In this document: positions 34,254 through 43,547 of the stretch, piece after piece
Layout: each line of letters opens with the position of its first letter
How positions within the stretch are numbered: the stretch's first letter is position 1
DNA from: Sphingomonadales bacterium Ga0077557
GTDB taxonomy: Bacteria > Pseudomonadota > Alphaproteobacteria > Sphingomonadales > Sphingomonadaceae
Length of the DNA: 64,000 nucleotides
Reading direction: 5' to 3'
Assembly (NCBI GenBank): GCA_001464615.1
Contig: LNFI01000016.1
Location: forward strand, 248,001 to 312,000
Program-made: the position numbers and the translations under genes
The notes under the pieces: model-generated
What the model was told of the DNA's origin: nothing
Seen by the model: the letters and a program-made list of their open reading frames with translations, nothing else
The model's database searches: none

Positions 34254-36807
34254 CCCCGATCGCTGCGGCCTGTCTTCAGCCGCAGCAGCAGCCCGGTTGG
34301 CAGCCGATGGGCCCAATGAATTGCCAAAGACTGGGCGACGATCGGTCTGGCGCATTGCGGTCGAGGTGTTGCGCGAGCCGATGCTGGCGCTGCTGCTGGC
34401 GGGCGGTACTGCCTATCTGCTGCTCGGTGACTTGACTGAGGCGCTGATCCTGCTGGGGTTTGCGACTTTCTCAGTCGTCGTCACGGTCGTGCAGGAAGCG
34501 CGCACCGAACATGTGCTGGAGGCGCTGCGCGATCTGTCCGCGCCGCGCGCTTTGGTAATCCGCGATGGCATTCGGCTGCACGTGCCGGGGCGAGAGGTAG
34601 TGAAGGGCGACCTGATCGTCCTGGAACAGGGCGACCGGATTGCCGCCGACGCGCTGCTGATCGAGTCAGGCGACCTCCAGGCCGATGAGTCGCTGCTGAC
34701 CGGGGAATCGCTACCGGTCGGGAAGCAGGTTGCGGCAGGCGATGCGAACGGCGCGCACCGCCCCGGCGGCGATGGCCAGCCCTATGTCTATTCGGGATCG
34801 CTCGTCACGCGCGGCAGCGGCATTGCGCGGGTGCTGGCAACGGGGCCACGCAGCGAAATCGGCCGGATCGGGCAATCGCTGGCAACGCTCGATACCGAAG
34901 CGCCGCGCCTGCGCCGCGAGACAACGCGGATCGTAACCTGGTGCGCGGCGGGCGGAACGGCGGTCGCGCTGCTGGTGGTGCTGCTCTACGGGCTGCTCCG
35001 CGGTGGCTGGATCGAAGCAGTGCTGGCCGGCATCGCCATCGGGATGTCGATGCTGCCCGAAGAATTTCCGGTGGTGCTGACGGTGTTCCTGGCGATGGGC
35101 GCGTGGCGGATCGGCAAGGTCGGCGTGCTCACGCGCCGCGCCGCTGCGATCGAGACTCTGGGCTCGGCGACCGTGCTGTGCACCGACAAGACGGGGACAC
35201 TGACCGAAAACCGCATGTCGCTCGCCGAACTCTGGCTGCCATCGGGCGAGACTTTGGCGATTGGCGCTGCTATCGCCACCCCCGCAGCGTGGCACAGGCT
35301 GATCGAAACCGCCGCGCTCGCCAGTGCCGCGCAGCCGAGCGATCCGATGGAGATCGCCTTGCACGAGGCCCGCACGGCCATTCCCGCGATTACCTCCCCC
35401 GATGGCACGCTGGCGCACGCCTACGCGCTGCGCCCCGAACTACTGGCGATGTCCAACATCTGGGAACACGGCGCCAGCCTGATCATGGCCACCAAGGGCG
35501 CGCCCGAGGCAATTGCCGATCTTTGCCAGCTCACCCCGCCCGACCGCGCCGCGATGACCGCCGCAGTGGAGGCGATGGCCGGGCGCGGCATTCGGGTACT
35601 GGCCGTCGCCACTGCCACTCCGCCCGACAGCGCCTGGCGGGAGAGCCAGTTCGATTATGACTATGCGCTAACCGGTCTGGTCGGCCTCGCCGATCCGCTG
35701 CGCGCCAGCGTTCCCGCCGCCGTTGGCGAGTGCCGCAGTGCCGGCATCCGCATCGTGATGATCACCGGTGATTATGCCGCCACCGCGCGATCGATCGCCA
35801 AACAGGCGGGGATTGCCGATGGCGAAGTGCTGACCGGCATCGCACTTGACGCGCTCGACGATGCAGCGTTGGCCGACCGGCTCGAGGCTGTCACCGTGTT
35901 CGCGCGCATCATGCCCGAACAGAAATTGCGGATCGTGCAAGCCTATAAGGCGCTGGGCGAGATCGTCGCGATGACCGGCGACGGGGTCAACGACGCGCCG
36001 TCGTTGAAAGCAGCGCATATCGGCGTGGCGATGGGCAAACGCGGCACTGATGTCGCCCGCGAAGCCGCGGCGATCGTTTTGCTTGACGATGATTTCGGGT
36101 CGATCGTCGAGTCGGTCCGGCTCGGGCGGCGGATTTACGACAATATCCGCAAGGCGATGGCGTTCATCTTCGCGGTGCATGTGCCGATTGCGGGGCTGGC
36201 GCTGTTGCCCTTGTTCTTCGGCCTGCCGCTGTTGTTCGGGCCGATCCATATCGCGCTGCTTGAAATGGTGATCGATCCCGTTTGCGCGCTGGTGTTTGAA
36301 GCGGAACGCGACGAGGATGATATCATGGCACGACCACCGCGCGACCCGAACGAACCGCTCTTCTCGATCGGGATGATCGCCTGGAGCGTGGTACAGGGGG
36401 GGATGGCGTTCATTATGCTCTCGACGGTTTTCCTGGTTGAGACCTGGAGCGGGATGGCGGATGCCGAGTTGCGCGCGCTGATTTTTTTCGCGCTGATCGC
36501 CGAGCTAATCGCGCTGATCCTGGTGAACCGTTCGTTCGGGGCGTCGCTGGGGGAGGCCTTGTCGCGGCATAACGCGGCATTGCGCTATGTCGTCCTGGCG
36601 ATTGCCGCCATCACCGCGCTGATCCTGTTCCTGCCTTCAGCGCAGATTCTGCTGAAATTCGGATCGATCGCTTGGACTGACATGGCGTTGGCGGCGGGGC
36701 TGGGCGTGGTGCTGCTGGTCGTGCTTGAGGGGGCCAAGCCATTGGTCGGCCGCCTGCTCGCTGGGCGCTCGGGACTCGTCGCGGCCAACGGGATGGGGCA
36801 CGCATGA
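34237..36807 (+). CDS. Cation-translocating P-type ATPase
   Basis: P-type ion pump of 856 residues with an N-terminal cation ATPase segment, TGES actuator motif (ESLLTGESLPVGK), phosphorylation motif DKTGT at about residue 317, TGDGVNDAP hinge at about 580 and some eight to ten membrane helices. The M4 ion-binding motif is LPEEFPVVL rather than the PEGLP of calcium pumps, placing it among less characterised P2-type ATPases. GTG at 34237 overlaps the cytochrome gene. No N-terminal metal-binding domain is seen. The ion is unknown. It is unusual for a cation pump to be co-transcribed with a multiheme electron pathway. Confidence 0.9.
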   Translation: MAETTNPDRCGLSSAAAAARLAADGPNELPKTGRRSVWRIAVEVLREPMLALLLAGGTAYLLLGDLTEALILLGFATFSVVVTVVQEARTEHVLEALRDLSAPRALVIRDGIRLHVPGREVVKGDLIVLEQGDRIAADALLIESGDLQADESLLTGESLPVGKQVAAGDANGAHRPGGDGQPYVYSGSLVTRGSGIARVLATGPRSEIGRIGQSLATLDTEAPRLRRETTRIVTWCAAGGTAVALLVVLLYGLLRGGWIEAVLAGIAIGMSMLPEEFPVVLTVFLAMGAWRIGKVGVLTRRAAAIETLGSATVLCTDKTGTLTENRMSLAELWLPSGETLAIGAAIATPAAWHRLIETAALASAAQPSDPMEIALHEARTAIPAITSPDGTLAHAYALRPELLAMSNIWEHGASLIMATKGAPEAIADLCQLTPPDRAAMTAAVEAMAGRGIRVLAVATATPPDSAWRESQFDYDYALTGLVGLADPLRASVPAAVGECRSAGIRIVMITGDYAATARSIAKQAGIADGEVLTGIALDALDDAALADRLEAVTVFARIMPEQKLRIVQAYKALGEIVAMTGDGVNDAPSLKAAHIGVAMGKRGTDVAREAAAIVLLDDDFGSIVESVRLGRRIYDNIRKAMAFIFAVHVPIAGLALLPLFFGLPLLFGPIHIALLEMVIDPVCALVFEAERDEDDIMARPPRDPNEPLFSIGMIAWSVVQGGMAFIMLSTVFLVETWSGMADAELRALIFFALIAELIALILVNRSFGASLGEALSRHNAALRYVVLAIAAITALILFLPSAQILLKFGSIAWTDMALAAGLGVVLLVVLEGAKPLVGRLLAGRSGLVAANGMGHA

Positions 36808-37892
36808 CCGAACCGGCCGACCCCCGTACCATTCTTGAGCGCGGCTTCATGCCCTTGCTGCTCTTGCTCGTCACCGTCGCCTTTGTCTGGCTGATCGGGC
36901 CGTTCATCGGGGCAATCCTGTGGGGCGTGATCACCGCGATCCTGTTCACGCCACTCAACGCGCAGGTGCTGGCGCGGATCCCGCAGCGCCGCAGTCTCGC
37001 CGCCATCATCACCCTGGTGATCATCATGGCGGTCGCGATCATCCCGGCGATGCTGCTCGGGGTCGCATTACTCAGCCAGGCGACGGCGATCTATGGCCAG
37101 GTCCAGTCGGGCGAGATCGACATCGGGCGCGGCTTCGTCGCAGCGGAGCGCCATTTGCCGCCGTTCGTGCGCGCTTGGCTCGTGGATATGGGTCTGGGCG
37201 ATTTTGACGCCGTGCGCGACCGGATCGGCCAGGGCATCGCCAGCAGTTTCCAGACGCTGGCACGGCAGGCGTTTACGGTCGGGCAGGGAACGATCGCGTT
37301 TTTCCTCTCGCTTGGCGTGATGCTGTACCTGACCTTCTTCCTGCTGCGCGACGGCCAAGCCCTGACCATGATGGTCGAGCGCAGCCTGCCGCTGCCGGTC
37401 GATCAGCGACGTTTCCTGGTGGCGCGCTTCGTCGCCGTCGTCCGTGCGACCATCAGGGGCAGCATAATCGTCGCGATCCTGCAGGGGCTGGTCGGCGGGG
37501 TCATGTTCTGGACGCTCGGGATCAGCGGCGCCTTGCTCTGGGGTGTGGCGATGGCGATTTTCTCGCTGTTCCCCGCGATCGGTACGGGCCTTATCTGGGT
37601 GCCAGTCACCGTCTATCTCCTCGCCACCGGCGATGTCTGGCGCGGCGTCGCGCTGTTTCTGTGCGGCTTTTTCATCATCAGCAGCGTCGACAATGTCGTG
37701 CGGCCAATTCTGGTCGGGCGCGATGCCCGTATGCCCGATTATGTCGTGCTGATCGCAACGCTCAGCGGTTTCGAGCTGATGGGATTTAACGGCTTCGTGA
37801 TCGGCCCCGTCATCGCCGCGCTGTTCATGGCGGTTTGGGAAATTCACGCTAATACCCCGGCAAGCAACGCTACCGACAGACCGGCTGATTGA
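36804..37892 (+). CDS. AI-2E/PerM family transporter
   Basis: The 362-residue membrane protein has about eight hydrophobic segments and the AI-2E/PerM pattern (IGPFIGAILWGVITAILFTPLN, a long central hydrophilic region, then FSLFPAIGTGLIWVPVTVYLL and NVVRPILVG). Members include autoinducer-2 exporters and sodium/proton antiporters; the family name does not fix the substrate here. It overlaps the ATPase stop by four bases (ATGA), closing the redox operon. Paired with a cation pump, a role in ion homeostasis is as likely as signalling. It is convergent with guaA. Confidence 0.9.
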   Translation: MTEPADPRTILERGFMPLLLLLVTVAFVWLIGPFIGAILWGVITAILFTPLNAQVLARIPQRRSLAAIITLVIIMAVAIIPAMLLGVALLSQATAIYGQVQSGEIDIGRGFVAAERHLPPFVRAWLVDMGLGDFDAVRDRIGQGIASSFQTLARQAFTVGQGTIAFFLSLGVMLYLTFFLLRDGQALTMMVERSLPLPVDQRRFLVARFVAVVRATIRGSIIVAILQGLVGGVMFWTLGISGALLWGVAMAIFSLFPAIGTGLIWVPVTVYLLATGDVWRGVALFLCGFFIISSVDNVVRPILVGRDARMPDYVVLIATLSGFELMGFNGFVIGPVIAALFMAVWEIHANTPASNATDRPAD

Positions 37893-37906
37893 CTGAGATT
37901 AACGCC

Positions 37907-39463
37907 TCATTCCCACTCGATCGTGCCGGGCGGCTTGCTGGTATAGTCGTAAGTCACGCGGTTAATGCCCTTGACCTCATTGACGATGCGGGTCGCCACG
38001 CGCGGCAGGAATCCGCCGGGATATTCAAACGCCTGTGCGGTCATCCCGTCGGTTGACGTCACCGCACGCAGCGCCAGGACATTGTCATAGGTCCGCCCGT
38101 CGCCCATCACGCCCACCGATCGCACGGGGAGCAGCACCGCAAACGCCTGCCAGATCGCATCGTACAACCCGGCATTGCGGATTTCCTCAAGGTAGATCGC
38201 ATCGGCCTTGCGGAGGATATCGCAGCGTTCCTTGGTCACCTCGCCCGGAATACGGATCGCCAGGCCAGGTCCTGGAAACGGATGCCGCCCGACAAAGATA
38301 TCGGGCAGGCCAAGCTCGCGTCCCAGCGCGCGGACCTCGTCCTTGAACAATTCGCGTAACGGCTCGACCAGCTTCATATTCATGCGTTCGGGCAGACCGC
38401 CGACATTATGGTGGCTCTTGATCGTGACCGATGGCCCGCCGGTGAACGACACGCTTTCGATTACATCGGGATAGAGCGTCCCCTGCGCCAGAAACTCCGC
38501 GCCGCCGATCTTACGCGCTTCGGCCTCGAACACTTCGATAAAGGTCGCACCGATGAACTTGCGCTTCGCCTCAGGGTCAGTGAGGCCCTTGAGCCCGTTC
38601 AGAAACAGTGTTTCCGCGTTCACATGGACCAGCGGAATATTATAATGGTTGCGGAACAAGCCCACGACCTGATCGGCCTCGCCACTGCGCATCAGCCCAT
38701 GATCGACGAACACGCAGGTGAGCTGTGTCCCGATCGCCTCATGGATCAGCACGGCGGCAACGGCTGAATCGACCCCGCCGGACAGGCCGCAAATCACCCT
38801 GCCCGTTCCCACTTGCGCGCGGATCTCGTCGATCTTGGTCTGGCGAAATTCCGCCATCGTCCAGTCGCCCGCCAGCCCGCAAACATGGCGCGCGAAATTG
38901 GCGATCAGCTTGCCGCCATCGGGGGTATGGACCACCTCCGGGTGGAACTGCATCGCGTAATATTGGCGGGTATCATCGGCGATGACGGCAAAGGGCGCGC
39001 CGGGGCTGGTCGCGACCGTGCGGAAGCCTGGGGCAAGGCTGGTGACCTTGTCGCCATGGCTCATCCACACCTGATGCGTCTCGCCCTCTGTCCAAAGCCC
39101 GTTGAACAGCCCGCAGCTATCTTGCACCTCGATAAAGGCATGACCAAACTCGCCGCTATCGCCGAGCTGCACCTCGCCGCCGAGCTGCGCCATCATGGTT
39201 TGCTGGCCATAACAAATGCCCAACACCGGCACCCCGCTATCGAACACGATCTGCGGCGCGCGCGGGCTGTCGGCATCCAGCACCGAAGCCGGACTGCCCG
39301 ACAGAATCACGCCCTTTGGCTGCATCCGCGCAAAGGCGGCGGCGGCGGCGTTAAAGGGAGCGATCTCACTATACACCCCCGCCTCACGCACACGGCGGGC
39401 GATGAGCTGGGTCACCTGGCTGCCGAAATCGATGATCAGGATGGAGTCGGGATGCTGGTTCAT
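37907..39463 (-). CDS. guaA: GMP synthase (glutamine-hydrolysing)
   Basis: Converts XMP to GMP using glutamine and ATP. The 518-residue protein has a class I amidotransferase domain ([16 protein letters not shown], nucleophile cysteine in VLGICYGQQ, later FHPEVVHT), the ATP-pyrophosphatase P-loop [15 protein letters not shown], and the GMPS dimerisation domain ending [11 protein letters not shown]. Length and ending are usual. The track's start at 39616 adds about 50 unrelated residues; ATG 39463 ([14 protein letters not shown]) is chosen. The gene is single and convergent with the AI-2E gene 14 bases away. Confidence 0.96.
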   Translation of the reverse strand: MNQHPDSILIIDFGSQVTQLIARRVREAGVYSEIAPFNAAAAAFARMQPKGVILSGSPASVLDADSPRAPQIVFDSGVPVLGICYGQQTMMAQLGGEVQLGDSGEFGHAFIEVQDSCGLFNGLWTEGETHQVWMSHGDKVTSLAPGFRTVATSPGAPFAVIADDTRQYYAMQFHPEVVHTPDGGKLIANFARHVCGLAGDWTMAEFRQTKIDEIRAQVGTGRVICGLSGGVDSAVAAVLIHEAIGTQLTCVFVDHGLMRSGEADQVVGLFRNHYNIPLVHVNAETLFLNGLKGLTDPEAKRKFIGATFIEVFEAEARKIGGAEFLAQGTLYPDVIESVSFTGGPSVTIKSHHNVGGLPERMNMKLVEPLRELFKDEVRALGRELGLPDIFVGRHPFPGPGLAIRIPGEVTKERCDILRKADAIYLEEIRNAGLYDAIWQAFAVLLPVRSVGVMGDGRTYDNVLALRAVTSTDGMTAQAFEYPGGFLPRVATRIVNEVKGINRVTYDYTSKPPGTIEWE

Positions 39464-39697
39464 GGCGTCAGATAACGGCCCAAAACGACGAAGGCCAGTC
39501 CGCACGAACGGCACGGAAAATTTCGTTCGTTCACAACAAGCTAGGCTTTGGGGGCACATTGCCGCGACATTGGAGGCGAAAAATCCGGCCGATATGCGTC
39601 CCAATGCGGCAGGCAAAGCGCCAAAAAACGCTTGTCAAACGATAGAGTCACGAAGATGTAACAATCGCTCGGGGGGAATGAGTTTTTGGAAGGGCAC

Positions 39698-41185
39698 ATG
39701 ATCAGATCAGCGATCCGATCGTTGGGGATACCCGTCGGCATTCTCCTCGTCACGCTTTGCGCCATTCAGCTGCTGGTCGCTGACATGCTCGGCGCGCTGA
39801 CGGGTGTGTCAGCGCGCGCCATCTATCTCAGCTTTGCGATCATCGGGTGGATCGCCGGTGCGATCATCATCTGCCGGTTGACCGAAATGCTGTTCTGGAA
39901 CCAGCTCGGCCGGTCCAGTGGCCGCAAAACACCGCGCTTGTTGATCCAGATTACCAATGTGCTGATCTATTGCACCATGGGACTGGCAATGGCGGCAACG
40001 CTGTTCAACATCCCCCTCACCGGCGCGATTGCCACGTCGAGCGTCATCGGTCTGGTGATCGGCTTTGCAGTGAAAAGCCTGATCTCGGACACATTTTCCG
40101 GCATCGCGCTCAACCTCGACAGCGGTTTTGGCATCAACGATTTCGTCCAGATCCTCAGCCGTGGCACCACGACCCGCATTCAGGGCCGGGTGACCGAGAT
40201 CAACTGGCGCAGCACCTATATCCTCACGCCCGAAAATTCGATGATGGTCATCCCCAACACGGTGATGAGTGAATCGATCGTCCTCAATTATTCGAAGCCC
40301 GATCGGATGGGCGAATTCGAAATGGTCGTGTCGCTCGATTTCGAAGTGAGCACTGATCGCGCGCTCCGCGTGCTGTCATCGGTGATCTAGGCGGCCGCAC
40401 GGGAAAATGACGCCATCTGGGACGTGAAAGCGCGGATATCGGAGGCAACCGGCAACGGCATCAATTACAAGATCAAATATATGCTCGATCCGGCCAAGCT
40501 GGCACCGGGCAAGGCGAAGCATCTCATCCTCGGGCACTTGCTGCGCCATTTGTCGACCACGGGCCTGGCGCTCGCGCACCCAAAAATCGACAACTGGACC
40601 GCCGAACCGCAGGATTATGGTCGATTTGCCGAAGCGCCGGGCAGCCGGTTCCGTCTGCTCAATCAGGTCCAGCTCTTTGCGGATATCGATTCCGCAACAC
40701 TCCACCAGCTGGCGGACCGGATCGCCCGCCGGAATTTTGTCGCAGGCGAGCGGCTGATCACGGCAGGCGACCCTGGCCAGTCGATGTTCGTGATGAGCGA
40801 AGGGCTGGTATCGGTCCGAATCCCGCAAGGCGACAGTGAGCTGGATGTCGCCGCATTTTCGCCCGGCGATTTCTTCGGCGAAATGTCTTTGCTCACCGGC
40901 GAACCGCGCAGCGCGACCATCGTCGCGGTGACCGACACCATCGCCTATGAAATCGACAAGACCGATATCGAACATCTGCTCGACACCTGCCCGTCGGCCG
41001 CCGAAACGTTGAGCATGGCCGCCGCCGAACGTCGCCTTTCGTCGGACAAGGCCCGGTCGAGCAAGCCCCCTGAACAGATCGAAGCAGAGCGCATCTCGAT
41101 GGCCGGCAAGATCCTGGCGGGAATGACCCGCTTCCTGGCGCGCAAACTGCCCAAACCCGAACTCGCGCAGATTGGTTCACGATGA
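39698..41185 (+). pseudogene. MscS channel with cNMP-binding domain, interrupted by amber stop
   Basis: A frame beginning at ATG 39698 (after TTGGAAGGG) encodes three membrane helices and an MscS beta domain (VIGLVIGFAVKSLISDTFSGIA, later TEINWRSTYILTPENS), then meets TAG at 40388-40390. The same frame reopens at once and runs to 41185. It continues the MscS domain (AAARENDAIWDVKARISE) and adds a cyclic nucleotide-binding domain (GERLITAGDPGQSMFVMSEG, GEMSLLTGEPRSATIVA). Without the stop the product would be about 495 residues, a common mechanosensitive-channel/cNMP fusion. The TAG is one base from GAG, AAG or CAG. The stop could be a real nonsense mutation, a sequencing error or a readthrough site. 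The lipoprotein start overlaps its end (ATGA). Confidence 0.85.
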
Positions 41186-42288
41186 TTGGCCGAATGAAAT
41201 CCCTCGGGTCGCTTCTGGCCGCCGCGGTACTGCTCAGCGGCTGCGCCTATGCGGGGCCGCGCGCGCTTATCGCCACCCGGCCGCTTTATAATCAGGCGAT
41301 CGCCCAGACCAATGACCAGGAACTGCTGCTGAATCTGGTGCGGATCCGGTACCGCGACACCACTTATTTCACGAGTGTGGAGCGGATCGCCGCGTCGCTC
41401 GAAATGAACATGTCGATCGGCAGCAGCGGCAGTTACAGCCAGACATCAAGCACTGCCGCCAAGGATACAATCGGCCGCGTCTTCGGCTTTGGGCCAGGCA
41501 CGATCGCGCTGAACGAAAAGCCAACGATCTTCTACGCGCCGCTGGAGGGCGAGAAGTTCGTTCGGCAGATGATGACACCGATCAACCCCGAAATTCTGTT
41601 CTTGTTGGTGCGGTCCGGCTGGTCGATCGACCGGGCATTTTCGATCGGGGTGATCGAGATGAATGGGCTGAAGAACGCGCCGACCGCGTCTGGCCCCGCC
41701 CCGTCGCGCGAGCCGGAATTTCGCGAATTTGCCGATGCCGCCAAATTGCTGCGCGCGCTGCAACGCGACAATCGGCTCGATCTGGTCCGCATCCCAGGCG
41801 AAAAGCCGAGCATCGAACTACGCTTCACGCGCGGATCGGCAGCGAGTGAAGAGGCGCTGAAATTCAAGTCACTGACCGGGATCGATCCGTCCGCCGATCG
41901 CATCCGCATCATTCTGGCAGGCGATGCGCCGGATACCAAATCGCTGGTCATCACCACGCGCCCAGTAATGGCAGCGCTGCATTTCCTGGCGACCGGGGTG
42001 GAAGTGCCGGGGCGTGATCTCGATGCCGGGCTGGTGCGCCGCACCACGCGGGCAGATGGCAGCCCGTTCGATTGGCAGGAAATGCTGGGTGGCGTGTTCC
42101 GCGTCCAGGTATCCGACCGGGAGCCGGTGGGAGCGACCACGATGGTCCACTATCGCGGCGCGTGGTTCTACATCGCCGATAATGATCTAGAGACCAAGTC
42201 GACCTTTGAATTACTGACCCAGGTCATCGCGTTGCATTCCGCCCCGCCATCCACCACCGCACCCATTGCCTTCACCGTCGGCAAATAG
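41182..42288 (+). CDS. Putative lipoprotein coupled to the MscS/cNMP gene
   Basis: The 368-residue protein has a lipoprotein signal peptide with lipobox LLSGC (MKSLGSLLAAAVLLSGCAYA), so it should be lipidated and held in the periplasm or outer membrane. The mature part has a conserved-looking N-terminal block (TNDQELLLNLVRIRYRDTTYF) and a Ser-rich segment. No family with known function is recognised. Its ATG overlaps the stop of the MscS/cNMP frame, so the two evolved as a coupled pair. I infer a role in sensing envelope stress alongside the channel, but evidence is only positional. Confidence 0.8.
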   Translation: MIGRMKSLGSLLAAAVLLSGCAYAGPRALIATRPLYNQAIAQTNDQELLLNLVRIRYRDTTYFTSVERIAASLEMNMSIGSSGSYSQTSSTAAKDTIGRVFGFGPGTIALNEKPTIFYAPLEGEKFVRQMMTPINPEILFLLVRSGWSIDRAFSIGVIEMNGLKNAPTASGPAPSREPEFREFADAAKLLRALQRDNRLDLVRIPGEKPSIELRFTRGSAASEEALKFKSLTGIDPSADRIRIILAGDAPDTKSLVITTRPVMAALHFLATGVEVPGRDLDAGLVRRTTRADGSPFDWQEMLGGVFRVQVSDREPVGATTMVHYRGAWFYIADNDLETKSTFELLTQVIALHSAPPSTTAPIAFTVGK

Positions 42289-42336
42289 CCGCGACATAGC
42301 GCAGTTTGACCGCCGCGCGGGCGGTGCCTTCGGCCA

Positions 42337-43242
42337 TCACCCGCCCAGGTCGCGAAGAGCCGTCTTCAGGCGCGGCGCGACAAAATCCAGGAACGCCCGC
42401 AATTTGAGCGGCACCAGCTGGGCCGGGGGATGGACGAGATGGACGGGCATCGGATCGGGTGACTGGTCGGCCAGCAGCGGAATCAACTGCCCGTGACTGA
42501 TCGCCTCTGCCGCCTGATAGGATAATAACCGGGCGCCCCCCATATCCGCGACGGCTGCCGCGATCACGGCATCGGCGGTATTCCCCGCAAAGCGCGGCTT
42601 GATGGCGATGGTGCGGGCATCGGCCCCCACTCCGAAGGGCCAATGGCGCGCGGGCTGCAAGCCTTCGAACGCGATACAATCATGGACGGCAAGGTCCTCA
42701 GGCGTTTGCGGCGTGCCGCGCTGTTCAAGATAGGCCGGGCTCGCGCACACCACCCAACCCGTTTCTCCAATCCGCCGGGCGACCAGGCCACTATCGGGCA
42801 GGCGACCGACCCGTACCGCGACATCGACATGATTCTCGATCAAATCGACGACATAATCTGCTGCGATCACTCGCACATTCACTTGCGGATATTCGGCCAG
42901 AAAGGCCAACACCACCGGGGTCAGATAGGCCTTGCCAAAGCGCAGCGATGCCGTGACCAGCAACTCTCCGCTTGGGGTGCGATATTCGCCTGCCGCAGCC
43001 CGCTCGGCCTCTTCCAGCTCCCCCAGCACGCGCCGCGCGGCGGGCACAAACCCTTGACCAGCCTCTGTCAGCACGAGCTTGCGGCTGGTCCTGATCAGCA
43101 ATTGCGTGCCGAGATGGGCCTCCAGCTCCGAAATCTTGCGGCTGACGGTGGGCAACGGCATGCCCAGTCGCCGGGAAGCGGCGGATAAGCTGCCGCCATC
43201 GATTGCAGCCAATAGAGTGCGCAGCGCATCGAAACGATCCAT
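42337..43242 (-). CDS. LysR family transcriptional regulator
   Basis: A 301-residue LysR-type regulator with N-terminal helix-turn-helix (LRTLLAAIDGGSLSAASRRLGMPLPTVSRKISELE) and a substrate-binding domain of the CrgA/DsdC-like subgroup (GELLVTASLRFGKAYL, DVAVRVGRLPDSGLVARRIG). The start at 43242 (MDRFDALRTL) is standard for the subgroup; the track's longer start is not needed. It is divergent from the alpha/beta hydrolase gene at 43548 and probably controls it. A TTCCA-N5-TGGAA inverted repeat (43250-43264) lies at its own start, a possible autoregulatory site. Confidence 0.92.
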   Translation of the reverse strand: MDRFDALRTLLAAIDGGSLSAASRRLGMPLPTVSRKISELEAHLGTQLLIRTSRKLVLTEAGQGFVPAARRVLGELEEAERAAAGEYRTPSGELLVTASLRFGKAYLTPVVLAFLAEYPQVNVRVIAADYVVDLIENHVDVAVRVGRLPDSGLVARRIGETGWVVCASPAYLEQRGTPQTPEDLAVHDCIAFEGLQPARHWPFGVGADARTIAIKPRFAGNTADAVIAAAVADMGGARLLSYQAAEAISHGQLIPLLADQSPDPMPVHLVHPPAQLVPLKLRAFLDFVAPRLKTALRDLGG

Positions 43243-43547
43243 TCGGATATTCCATTTTGTGGAAGTCAACGTCTCAAAAATAACGTCTGCTGGCGATCAA
43301 TGGAAGTTACTAATTCAGCGTCACCGGCCAATCAGGCCTGTTGCTGAAAGGCCTGCTGCTGAAAGGATTGCCCTCCCCCTTCCCTGACCATCGCGGCGAT
43401 TGCCGACGGGCACGCATGACATCGGGCTGACCAGCCCAAAGCGTCGTGATCCTGCCCGTTCCCAGTCACCCAGCCAATTGCACCAGGCGCCACCCATTCG
43501 CGGTGGCGCCGTCGCCCCTCTGCACCCTGACCCCAAGGACGTTTGTG
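43243..43547. other. Divergent control region, LysR/hydrolase
   Basis: 305 bases between divergent genes. It holds TTCCATTTTGTGGAA (43250-43264) and a short tandem duplication of CCTGYTGCTGAAAGG near 43340-43370, plus the AAGGA site of the hydrolase gene. No coding frame is convincing. Confidence 0.5.

Noticed and set aside
43335-43370. Tandem CCTGYTGCTGAAAGG repeat as minisatellite
   Set aside because: Only two imperfect copies; likely chance or a small duplication.
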